The notes below the pieces were generated by a model that was not told the origin of the DNA, made no database searches, and worked only from the letters and a program-made list of their open reading frames with translations. Positions 25,371 to 33,449 of a DNA stretch of 64,000 nucleotides are shown piece after piece. The stretch is from Flagellimonas sp. HMM57. GTDB lineage: Bacteria > Bacteroidota > Bacteroidia > Flavobacteriales > Flavobacteriaceae. Numbering within the stretch: the stretch's first letter is position 1; each line of letters begins with the position of its first letter. The stretch lies in the NCBI RefSeq assembly GCF_021390175.1, contig NZ_CP090004.1, forward strand, positions 3,587,001 through 3,651,000, read 5' to 3'. Made by a program: the position numbers and the translations under genes.

Positions 25371-26312
25371 AGGTTTGGTGTCTTGCTCTCCAAGGTCTAT
25401 AGTTTCAATATTATCAGGCGCTATCGTTTCTATAATATCTTTTCCAATATGTTCTATAATATCGTTGGGTTCTATTTCTTTTGAAACCACCTCCTTGTCC
25501 GTAATGGAAGCAATCAATTCGTTCATGTCCATTTCCTTAAGGTCCTCATCAACAAAAAATGGTGATAGCTTGTCATGGTTGTAATAGTATATCCTCCAAC
25601 GTTTAAAAGAATATTCCAATGCTGTTAGGTTTTCTACCCAATCTCCTGAATTTAGGTATATACAACTACCATATTTGTTCTCGTAACGCTCTTTTTTTGG
25701 CTGATGTATGTGTCCGCAAATAACATAATCATAATCATTTTCAATAGCGAGGTCGGCGGCTGTTGTCTCAAAATTGTTGATATACTTGATAGCTCCCTTT
25801 ACGCTATTTTTAATCCGCTTGGACAGTGAGTAGCGTTCACGGCCCATTTTTGCCAAACACCAGTTGATGAAGCTATTGATAAGAATAAGCAAGTCATAAC
25901 CATACCCACCCAATTTGGCTAACCACTTGGCATTTTGGATAGATACATCGAAGACGTCACCATGAAAGATCCATGCCTTTTTTCCATCCAAATTGAGTAC
26001 AAGCTTGTTAGCGATTTTAAAATTACCCATTGAAGTATCACTGAACTTACGGAGCATTTCATCATGATTACCAGTGATATAGTAAACTTCGGTGCCCTTG
26101 GATGCCATGCCTATAATCTTTTTGAGCACCTTTAAATGCGAGGCCGGAAAGTAACGTTTGCTAAACTGCCAAATATCTATGATATCACCATTTAAAATAA
26201 GCTTCTTTGGCTGAATACTGTTTAAATATGCGATAAGTTCATCGGCGTGGCAACCGTACGTACCTAGGTGTACGTCCGAAATTACGGCTACTTCAATCTT
26301 TCTTTTTTTCAA
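25341..26312 (-). CDS. LpxH-like UDP-2,3-diacylglucosamine diphosphatase / metallophosphoesterase
   Basis: 323 residues. The calcineurin-like metal motifs are all present: ISDVHLG, LNGDIIDIW, ITGNHDE, FHGDVFD and ICGHIHQP. The region around SLSKRIKNSVKGAIKYI and the 'LNSGDWVENLTALEY' ending match the UDP-2,3-diacylglucosamine hydrolase branch that Bacteroidetes use in lipid A synthesis. After the catalytic domain (to about 250) comes a ~70-residue acidic tail with repeated IIE-x-I / IETI elements, not needed for the fold; the end of this tail is antisense to the dehydrogenase. The start is TTG; no other start precedes the first metal motif. Confidence 0.85.
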   Translation of the reverse strand: MKKRKIEVAVISDVHLGTYGCHADELIAYLNSIQPKKLILNGDIIDIWQFSKRYFPASHLKVLKKIIGMASKGTEVYYITGNHDEMLRKFSDTSMGNFKIANKLVLNLDGKKAWIFHGDVFDVSIQNAKWLAKLGGYGYDLLILINSFINWCLAKMGRERYSLSKRIKNSVKGAIKYINNFETTAADLAIENDYDYVICGHIHQPKKERYENKYGSCIYLNSGDWVENLTALEYSFKRWRIYYYNHDKLSPFFVDEDLKEMDMNELIASITDKEVVSKEIEPNDIIEHIGKDIIETIAPDNIETIDLGEQDTKPLDNQGLTQD

Positions 26313-26452
26313 CAGTTTAGTTTATATGCAAAATAACAGCGTAGGAATAAACTTAAAATCAAATTCAAATCAATAATTCATGAGTATATAGTTAAAAAAA
26401 CATCAACAACGCTATCATAATGTTACATAAACATTAACTGGCAAGCTTGTTT

Positions 26453-26481
26453 TTGAAAATGAGCTAGAACTTCTACCTTTG
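26453..26481 (+). promoter_or_regulatory. Promoter of aroC
   Basis: TTG (26453-26455) and TACCTTTG (26474-26481), a perfect TAnnTTTG, are 18 bp apart and lie 23 bp before the aroC start. Confidence 0.6.
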
Positions 26482-26504
26482 AGGCTTACCCAATTTATAA
26501 GTAC

Positions 26505-27569
26505 ATGGCGGGAAATACTTTTGGACAACTTTTTAAGCTCACTTCTTTTGGAGAGTCGCATGGAAGGGCAATAGGTGGGGTGATAGATGGTTGCCCTGCG
26601 GGAATAACTTTGGATTTGGAAAAAATTCAGCTTGAACTGAACCGGCGTAAACCTGGACAATCTGCAATAGTCACCCAAAGAAAGGAACCGGATACCGTAG
26701 AAATCTATTCGGGTCTGTTTGAAGGGAAAACTACAGGAACTCCAATAGGGTTTGCTATCCATAATACGAATCAGAAGTCAAAAGATTATTCCCATATCAA
26801 GGATTCTTATCGGCCATCCCATGCAGATTATGTATACGACCAAAAATATGGTTTTAGGGATTACCGTGGAGGTGGTAGAAGTTCGGCAAGGGAAACTGCA
26901 AGTAGGGTAGTGGCAGGAGCTATCGCAAAACAGTTTCTTGAAAACATAAAAATCAATGCTTTCGTATCCCAAGTAGGTGAAATAAAGCTGCAAAAAGAAT
27001 ACCAACAGCTCGATTTCTCAAAAATCGAATCAAATGCCGTACGCTGTCCGGATTTGGAAATGGCTGAAAAGATGGAAGAATACATCAAATCCATTAAAAA
27101 GCAAGGCGATACCATTGGTGGGGTTATTACCTGTGTCATTCAAAATATACCGATTGGTCTTGGAGAGCCCGTCTTTGACAAACTGCATGCAGAACTAGGT
27201 AGGGCCATGCTGTCCATAAATGCCGTTAAGGGTTTTGAATATGGTAGTGGTTTTGAAGGTGTACTTATGAAAGGTAGTGAGCACAACGACCAATTTAATG
27301 AGGATGGAACTACGTCTACGAATCGAAGTGGTGGTATCCAAGGGGGCATAAGCAATGGTATGCATATCTATTTCAATATAGCTTTCAAACCAGTGGCCAC
27401 AGTGCTTCAATCTTACGAAACCATCAACAAAGAGGGTGAAAAAGTTATGACCCAAGGCAAGGGAAGACATGACCCATGTGTTGTTCCAAGGGCTGTGCCA
27501 ATAGTCGAAGCTATGGCAGCAATGGTATTGGCAGATTATACACTTTTGGCACGCACTAATAAAATATAA
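26505..27569 (+). CDS. aroC: Chorismate synthase
   Basis: 354 residues, standard length. The family signatures are complete: [19 protein letters not shown] at the N-terminus, [15 protein letters not shown], the FMN-contacting [21 protein letters not shown], and the late [18 protein letters not shown]. It converts EPSP to chorismate in the cytoplasm, the last step of the shikimate pathway. It has its own promoter and is followed 57 bp later by a transporter gene. Confidence 0.97.
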   Translation: MAGNTFGQLFKLTSFGESHGRAIGGVIDGCPAGITLDLEKIQLELNRRKPGQSAIVTQRKEPDTVEIYSGLFEGKTTGTPIGFAIHNTNQKSKDYSHIKDSYRPSHADYVYDQKYGFRDYRGGGRSSARETASRVVAGAIAKQFLENIKINAFVSQVGEIKLQKEYQQLDFSKIESNAVRCPDLEMAEKMEEYIKSIKKQGDTIGGVITCVIQNIPIGLGEPVFDKLHAELGRAMLSINAVKGFEYGSGFEGVLMKGSEHNDQFNEDGTTSTNRSGGIQGGISNGMHIYFNIAFKPVATVLQSYETINKEGEKVMTQGKGRHDPCVVPRAVPIVEAMAAMVLADYTLLARTNKI

Positions 27570-27626
27570 TGGTCAGGTAAGGGTTTTTCCAATCAAAATA
27601 GTATCTTACTTTCCTAAAATTTGTAT

Positions 27627-28955
27627 ATGCGTAAACTAGAACTGCATTGGCAGATTCTCATCGGAATGCTTTTAGGGATAGTATTTGGGTTTGTAATGAC
27701 CCAAGTGGATTGGGGAAAAGGTTTTGTCTCCGATTGGATTCAACCCTTTGGAACCATCTTCGTAACACTACTAAAACTTATTGCTATTCCTTTGATCATT
27801 GCCTCTTTGGTCAAAGGAATTTCTGATTTGAAGGATATCTCAAAGTTTAGAAATATTGGTTTGCGTACGATTATGATATATGTTGCAACGACCGTGGTTG
27901 CAATAACCATAGGTCTTGTTTTGGTAAACATAGCACAACCGGGAGAAGGTATATCTGAGGAGACAATTGCTAAATTGACGGAGACATATGCCAGCGACAA
28001 GGGAGTAACCGATAAGCTAGAAGAAGCCTCAAAACAGAAAAATAGCGGTCCGCTCCAGTTTTTGGTGGATATGGTTCCGGAGAATGCGCTTGCTGCACTA
28101 AGTAATAATACACTGATGCTTCAGGTAATATTCTTTACCATTTTCTTGGGGATTTCCATGTTGCTCATTGGAGAGGAAAGGGCAAAACCTTTAAAAGATT
28201 TTTTTGATGCCCTAAATGATGTTGTGCTCAAGATGGTCGATTTAATTATGCTTACCGCACCTTATGCTGTCTTTGCGCTGTTGGCAGGAGTAGTGGTCTC
28301 TTCCAGTGACCCCGACCTTTTATTGGCCTTGTTGAAGTATGCAGGTGTAGTCGTATTGGGACTTTTCTTAATGATTATATTCTATACTATCGTGGTGGGA
28401 GTATTCACCAAAAAAAATCCTTTCTGGTTTTTGAAAGAAATAAGCCCTGCACAATTACTGGCATTTTCTACTAGTTCCAGTGCCGCCACTTTACCGGTTA
28501 CCATGGAAAGAGTGGAAGAGCATATCGGTGTTGATAAAGAAGTTTCAAGCTTTGTTCTGCCCGTTGGTGCAACTATCAATATGGACGGAACAAGTTTATA
28601 TCAGGGTGTTGCGGCAGTCTTTATTTCACAAGCCTTGGGTTTTGATCTTACCTTTGCAGACCAATTGACCATAGTTCTGACAGCTTTATTGGCATCAATA
28701 GGCTCTGCAGCTGTTCCCGGAGCGGGTATGGTAATGCTCGTGATAGTTTTGGAATCTATCGGTTTTCCTGCAGATAAGCTAGCGATTGGCCTGGCTTTAA
28801 TTTTTGCTGTGGACAGACCTTTGGACATGTGCAGGACCGTGGTAAACGTTACGGGAGATGCATCAGTTTCTATGGTGGTGGCCAAATCCGTTGGAAAATT
28901 GGGAGAACCCAACATAAAGGAATGGGATGACCATTTAGATGAGATTAATCCATAA
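27627..28955 (+). CDS. Dicarboxylate/amino acid:cation symporter (DAACS family)
   Basis: 442 residues with eight or so transmembrane segments and the two hairpins of the GltP/DctA family: serine-rich STSSSAATLPVTMERVEE, then GATINMDGTSLYQGVAAVFI (the NMDGT motif), and near the C-terminus the DRPLDMCRTVVNVTGD motif with substrate-binding Asp/Arg/Asn. The arginine in the last motif favours acidic amino acids such as glutamate or aspartate, or C4 dicarboxylates. The ATG at 27627 is preferred to a TTG two codons upstream. Only 12 bp separate it from the ATP-grasp gene, so it heads a likely four-gene operon. Confidence 0.93.
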   Translation: MRKLELHWQILIGMLLGIVFGFVMTQVDWGKGFVSDWIQPFGTIFVTLLKLIAIPLIIASLVKGISDLKDISKFRNIGLRTIMIYVATTVVAITIGLVLVNIAQPGEGISEETIAKLTETYASDKGVTDKLEEASKQKNSGPLQFLVDMVPENALAALSNNTLMLQVIFFTIFLGISMLLIGEERAKPLKDFFDALNDVVLKMVDLIMLTAPYAVFALLAGVVVSSSDPDLLLALLKYAGVVVLGLFLMIIFYTIVVGVFTKKNPFWFLKEISPAQLLAFSTSSSAATLPVTMERVEEHIGVDKEVSSFVLPVGATINMDGTSLYQGVAAVFISQALGFDLTFADQLTIVLTALLASIGSAAVPGAGMVMLVIVLESIGFPADKLAIGLALIFAVDRPLDMCRTVVNVTGDASVSMVVAKSVGKLGEPNIKEWDDHLDEINP

Positions 28956-28967
28956 AACCATATCGTC

Positions 28968-29999
28968 ATGAATATCTGCTTTTTAATGTACCCGTGGGAG
29001 GAAATCCAACCAGAAAACGATACAAGCCTTGCACTTATTCATGAGTGTGTAAAACGCAAACACGGAGTGGCTATCTGCACTCCTGCAAACCTGACCATCA
29101 GGAATAGTGTCACCAGTGCTTTTTGTACGGTCATCAATAAAATGGAAAAGATTTCAAGTAGTCAAAAAACATTTTATAAGCAAGCATCGTTGCGTGAAGA
29201 AATGCTTCCATTGGCAGGTTTTGATGTGATTTTTATGCGGGCCAATCCACCATTGGACCCATTGATGCTCAATTTTTTGGATTCGGTGAAAGATGATGTT
29301 TTTATCGTAAATTCCATTCAAGGGCTTAGAGAAGCAAACAACAAACTATATACCGCTGCTTTTGGCGATAGTCATAGCAACATTATTCCCGTAACCCACG
29401 TGTCAAAGAACAAGAACTATTTGGTGCGGCAAATCAATGAATCTCCTGCAGAAAAGATGATTTTAAAGCCCTTGAACGGCTTTGGTGGTTCTGGGGTCAT
29501 TCTTATTGAAAAATCTGCAATGAGCAATATTAAATCCTTGTTGGATTTTTACGTGACCAATTCAGACGGTACTTCCAATTACGTTATACTCCAAGAATAT
29601 ATAGAAGGTGCTGACCAAGGTGATGTTAGGGTGCTTCTACTGAATGGTGAACCTATTGGCGCCATGCGCAGAATTCCTGGATCAGATGACCATCGTTCCA
29701 ATGTAAGTGCTGGGGGCTCGGTTTCCAAACATTCGTTGACCAAACAAGAAAAAGCGTTGTGCAAACAAATTGGACCCAAATTGGTCAACGACGGTTTATA
29801 TTTTGTGGGTATCGATGTGATTGGAGGCAAACTGGTCGAGGTAAACGTGATGTCACCGGGAGGAATCACCTATATGAACAAGGTCTATAAAACAAAGATT
29901 CAATGCAAGGTCATCGATTTTGTCGAGAGCAAGGTACTCGATAAATTGAAGGCATTTGATAGAAGGTCTAGACTGCGTAGCGAGGTTGAAAATGCGTAA
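28968..29999 (+). CDS. Glutathione-synthetase-like ATP-grasp ligase
   Basis: 343 residues with the prokaryotic glutathione synthetase fold. The N-terminal domain starts MNICFLMYPWEEIQPENDT and has VIFMRANPPLDPLML. The ATP-grasp domain has MILKPLNGFGGSGVILIE, YVILQEYIEGADQGDVRVLLLNGEPIGAMRRIP and the metal-binding end VEVNVMSPGGI. It resembles gshB closely enough to be annotated as such, but no gamma-glutamylcysteine ligase is nearby, so the true substrates could differ. Its stop overlaps the next start by 8 bp. Confidence 0.85.
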   Translation: MNICFLMYPWEEIQPENDTSLALIHECVKRKHGVAICTPANLTIRNSVTSAFCTVINKMEKISSSQKTFYKQASLREEMLPLAGFDVIFMRANPPLDPLMLNFLDSVKDDVFIVNSIQGLREANNKLYTAAFGDSHSNIIPVTHVSKNKNYLVRQINESPAEKMILKPLNGFGGSGVILIEKSAMSNIKSLLDFYVTNSDGTSNYVILQEYIEGADQGDVRVLLLNGEPIGAMRRIPGSDDHRSNVSAGGSVSKHSLTKQEKALCKQIGPKLVNDGLYFVGIDVIGGKLVEVNVMSPGGITYMNKVYKTKIQCKVIDFVESKVLDKLKAFDRRSRLRSEVENA

Positions 30000-30819
30000 A
30001 CTTTCCGTTGAAGATATCATTATTTCCATAGAGGAACGAAAATGCTTCGAAGCGGTCGCAGATGATTATTCCTTCACCATAAAAATTGAAAGTTATGCAC
30101 CTTTTGTCTGTGGTGCGGTGCATGATGGACATCAATTTAGAAAATCACTTTGGGAAAATTGCATGCATACCGAATATGAAAGGTGGTATGAGGAAGACCC
30201 ATGCACAAAACAAATGGTAAATAGCTTTCCCATTGTAATTGCCGGTTGCGATAGTCGTTTTGAATATGATTTGAACAGGGAGCCCGAACGTGCGATTTAT
30301 GAAGATGCCTGGGGCAAGCGTTTATGGAAAAAACCACTTTTGGAAAAGGAAAAGAAAGCCAGTTTACAAAAGCACACGAATTTTTACAGGGTCGTCCACG
30401 AACTTATTTCCAAATTGGAGACCGATTTTAAAAAAGTAATCGTTTTTGATATGCACAGCTATAACTGGAAACGTTGGGATAGAGAAGTACCTGTATGGAA
30501 TTTGGGGACTTCGAACATTGACACAGAACGTTATGGTACTTTGATTGAAAAGTGGCGTGCAAAGCTTGGGGGTATGGAATTGCCCAACGGTATTAAGTCA
30601 ACCTCTAAAGTCAATGATACTTTTCAAGGAAACGGGTATTTTCTAAAGTATATCACCCAAAACTTTAAAGATACTCTGGTTTTGGCCACAGAAATATCAA
30701 AAATATATTGCGATGAACTGACTGGGGTCATTTATCCCGAAGTAGTGCAATCGGTAGAAGAACATTTAAAAGAATTGATACCGGAGGTGGTACAGGAATT
30801 TGAAGAAGCTGGATTATGA
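29992..30819 (+). CDS. N-formylglutamate amidohydrolase-like protein
   Basis: 275 residues. FGase-domain features include an N-terminal 'APFVCGAVHDGHQFR' segment, 'GCDSRFEYDLNREPE' and the HSYNWKR/DMHSYN motif typical of the family's metal site, with a C-terminal ATEISKIYCDELTG-type segment. The nominal reaction releases formate from N-formylglutamate, but distant members hydrolyse other N-acyl or glutamyl amides. The ATG at 29992 is chosen since it gives a short overlap with the upstream gene; an earlier frame start at 29956 would lie deep inside it. Overlaps the DUF1704 gene by 4 bp. Confidence 0.82.
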   Translation: MRKLSVEDIIISIEERKCFEAVADDYSFTIKIESYAPFVCGAVHDGHQFRKSLWENCMHTEYERWYEEDPCTKQMVNSFPIVIAGCDSRFEYDLNREPERAIYEDAWGKRLWKKPLLEKEKKASLQKHTNFYRVVHELISKLETDFKKVIVFDMHSYNWKRWDREVPVWNLGTSNIDTERYGTLIEKWRAKLGGMELPNGIKSTSKVNDTFQGNGYFLKYITQNFKDTLVLATEISKIYCDELTGVIYPEVVQSVEEHLKELIPEVVQEFEEAGL

Positions 30820-31988
30820 TACGTGAACATGAAGTTGGAAATTTGGAAAAGGAATACGACCATCTCTTTGAAATTGATGCAAATCTTGACCGTTTGGTTC
30901 GTCGTATCGAGCTTCTCAACTACATCAACCCCTTAAATATTGAAAAGGAAAAACAACGATTTTTTGCTTCAAAATTTACTTCGGAACCTAATTTTAAATA
31001 CCCCAAGCTTAAGTTCAATCCCTATAAGTTGCATCGACTGTTCTTTTCGCAACGGTTGGAGCGTATAGCAGATGATAGGTTGCGGCAGTTGTATCAAGAT
31101 GTCATCTATCACTACGCCAATATGATTCAGTGTATCGAGACTATTGGAAAGGGCAAAAACTTCTATTACAATTCACTACGGGTTTATGGTACACCACGAG
31201 AGCGCGATGTTCAAAATGCAAGGTTCATTCTTCATTTTGCCGATGAACCTGTTTCTTCGGATATGGAAAAAGTTTTCTCTCCGGAAGAAGCTAAATCTTA
31301 TTTTCTGAATTTCAGCAAACAATATGATTTTCCGCTTCAGGTTCGCTTTTCCACGCACATTGCAGCAGATGCCATGGTGAGCAATAGTTCCCAGACCTTA
31401 GTCATAAAAAAGAATGCCAAGTTCAGTAAGAACCAACTATTGACTTTGGCCAACCATGAAATTGGTGTGCATTTGGTAACCACATACAATGGATTGCTGC
31501 AGCCCTTGAAAATATTCTCTAACGGATTGGCCAAAAATGTGGAGACTCAGGAAGGTTTGGCCGTATTCAGCGAATATATGGGCGGAGCGCTTACACTAAA
31601 ACGATTAAAGGAATTGGCATATCGCGTACTGGCCGCTGACAGTCTTATCAAGGGGTATTCGTTTGCTGATACATTTGATTTAATTCACGGACAGTACAAG
31701 CTGAACAGGCACGAAGCTTTTGCGATAACATTACGCGCTCACAGAGGGGGAGGGTTCACTAAAGACCGATTGTACTTGAGCGGCCTTAGTAAAATTTACA
31801 GGAAATATCAGAAAGAGGAAAGTTTGGATGTTTTGTTCACGGGTAAAGTAGCGTTGGAGAACGAAGATGTAATTCGTTACCTGAAGAATCTGGGACTTGC
31901 ACAACCAATTACATACAAGAGCCATTCTTTTGCCCAAAAACTGAACACCAATACCACTTTGGATTTTATTTTGAACAATTTAAAGTAA
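30816..31988 (+). CDS. DUF1704 (QEGLA motif) metallopeptidase-like protein
   Basis: 390 residues of the 'flavohemoglobin expression-modulating QEGLA motif' family (TIGR02421/DUF1704). The zinc motif HEIGVH is at about 214-219, followed by TYNGLLQPLKIFSNGL and the signature TQEGLAVFSEYMGG near 244-257. Eukaryotic relatives (MATCAP/KIAA0895) are tyrosine carboxypeptidases of tubulin (recalled), so a carboxypeptidase acting on a peptide or glutamyl conjugate is plausible; the bacterial substrate is not known. Last gene of the symporter-ligase-amidohydrolase operon. Confidence 0.88.
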   Translation: MIREHEVGNLEKEYDHLFEIDANLDRLVRRIELLNYINPLNIEKEKQRFFASKFTSEPNFKYPKLKFNPYKLHRLFFSQRLERIADDRLRQLYQDVIYHYANMIQCIETIGKGKNFYYNSLRVYGTPRERDVQNARFILHFADEPVSSDMEKVFSPEEAKSYFLNFSKQYDFPLQVRFSTHIAADAMVSNSSQTLVIKKNAKFSKNQLLTLANHEIGVHLVTTYNGLLQPLKIFSNGLAKNVETQEGLAVFSEYMGGALTLKRLKELAYRVLAADSLIKGYSFADTFDLIHGQYKLNRHEAFAITLRAHRGGGFTKDRLYLSGLSKIYRKYQKEESLDVLFTGKVALENEDVIRYLKNLGLAQPITYKSHSFAQKLNTNTTLDFILNNLK

Positions 31989-32036
31989 AAACCAGCTTCA
32001 TTGCTCATTTTTGAATTACTCGTAGTTTGTTGTTTT

Positions 32037-32094
32037 TATGTCATCCTGAGCCCGTCGAAGGAAAAAGCACTTCGACAAGATCGGTGTGACCAAA
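32037..32094. repeat. Interspersed inverted repeat (CCTGAGC-GTCGAAGG family)
   Basis: TGTCATCCTGAGCCCGTCGA at the left is followed by GCACTTCGACAAGATCGGTG at the right, an imperfect inverted pair able to form a hairpin. The same arms occur at about 44304, 44463, 44573, 46854 and 47030. Such elements are common between convergent genes in flavobacterial genomes. Confidence 0.6.
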
Positions 32095-32180
32095 GGGTTT
32101 GAATGAAATGAAGGAATTGCGTTTAATGTGCAGCTCAGAAAAGAACAGTAGCTTTCTAAAAAGTAAACTGAAATATCAAA

Positions 32181-32238
32181 TTGAGCCCATCGATTTTTTT
32201 GATTATCGATAATCTTTAATCGGTTTCGAAGGGCTCAA
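32181..32238. terminator. Nested hairpin between convergent genes
   Basis: TTGAGCCC (32181-32188) and GGGCTCAA (32231-32238) enclose a CGATT/AATCG pairing and an inner perfect palindrome GATTATCGATAATC (32201-32214). It lies between the DUF1704 gene and the convergent secreted-protein gene and could terminate transcription from both sides. Confidence 0.4.
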
Positions 32239-32293
32239 CTTGACAACCCTAACAAATTATACTTTCTAGATAAGCTGCTATTCTATAATAACG

Positions 32294-33163
32294 TTACAGA
32301 CTACCAGAAGTCAATACTTGGTCCAAGATATATTGCATGGCAGTTTTCCAGCCTTCTTGGTTGCCGGTAACTGAACTTTTTTTGGACGTGCGTTCATCAG
32401 AAAATTTTATTGCATATTTCTCGCTCGCCATTCCACCGTAAACAATGAGTTCAATATCATATTTTACCGTGGATTCCGTATCGACCACAGCATCTTGACT
32501 ATCAAAGAAACCAGGTTTTTTTGCTGTTTTGGGTTTATCCGTAATCTCGTTTACTTCTATCATGACCAAGTATTCGGACCTAAGTACACTTTGTAGTTTA
32601 TCCACGGTCGTTTCGCTTAACTGTTGGAATCCTACACCACCATCCACCAACATTTTTATGGTGGTTGACATATCTTGTACGTTTATGGGCGATGATTGAT
32701 TCTTACGGGTAAGATAGTCGGTGGCAAACTTGGTAATTTTGCTCGATGTTTCTTTGTTGTAAGTTTCGTTTTTATAATAACTTAGGGGGATCACGGACAA
32801 CTTATTGTCATCGTAATTTGGCCCAAGGTAGATTTCTTCCTTTGGAAGTGTTCTCACGTTTTCAATTTGGTTTGGGGGATTTTCTGGAACTGTTGCTGCT
32901 GTTGAAGCGGCATTGGCGGCACCATTGCCAAAGTTTTGCGTTCTTCCACTCGAAAACACAATCTTTTGAAGTTGGTCGGCGCTAATTTCATTTACAAGCG
33001 ATTCTCCGGGATAACTAAAACTAATGCTGGAAGCGGTAACCTTGGTTACCTTACCTTGTATAATTTCACCCGACTTGGTGAATAAAATATCGTTTACACC
33101 ACCTTGTTGTGTAAATGCCACAAGGGAAATTGACAGGAAAAACAGTAATAATAACTTTTTCAT
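32294..33163 (-). CDS. Secreted protein of unknown function
   Basis: 289 residues. A signal peptide (about 1-18, LVAFTQQ) precedes a small strand-rich segment ILFTKSGEIIQGKVTKVTASSISFSYPGE, which resembles the start of several Bacteroidetes exported proteins, an Ala/Pro-rich linker, and a ~180-residue C-terminal domain with LTRKNQ, YLVMIEVNEI and SEKYAIKFSDERTSKK. No named family. It stands alone between a hairpin-rich gap and the DUF4139 protein. Confidence 0.7.
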   Translation of the reverse strand: MKKLLLLFFLSISLVAFTQQGGVNDILFTKSGEIIQGKVTKVTASSISFSYPGESLVNEISADQLQKIVFSSGRTQNFGNGAANAASTAATVPENPPNQIENVRTLPKEEIYLGPNYDDNKLSVIPLSYYKNETYNKETSSKITKFATDYLTRKNQSSPINVQDMSTTIKMLVDGGVGFQQLSETTVDKLQSVLRSEYLVMIEVNEITDKPKTAKKPGFFDSQDAVVDTESTVKYDIELIVYGGMASEKYAIKFSDERTSKKSSVTGNQEGWKTAMQYILDQVLTSGSL

Positions 33164-33400
33164 TTTTTATTTTTTTGTTAGAGGTAAAGGTCTGTAGACT
33201 CATCTATCTTCAATGAAAAAAGTGGTTTTCATCTTCTAAGGGTTCCTTATAGTTACCCGAAGATTTAGAAGCGTTAGAAAATCACATTATATCAACGAAA
33301 TGCTCATCAATACCTCCACAAAATCAGTGCCAGTGCTGGTTGTACAATAGTTAAAAAACAAAAAATTGATTATTTCTTTAATTTTTTTAAGAAAAAATTT

Positions 33401-33430
33401 GCTTGGAAGGCGATATTCTGCTCTCCAAGC
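33401..33430 (-). terminator. Rho-independent terminator of the DUF4139 gene
   Basis: On the minus strand GCTTGGAGAGC pairs with GCCTTCCAAGC (11 bp with one mismatch and one wobble) and is followed by AAATTTTTTC. It starts 20 bp after the stop codon. Confidence 0.75.
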
Positions 33431-33449
33431 GTATTCTTTGTGAGCTTTA

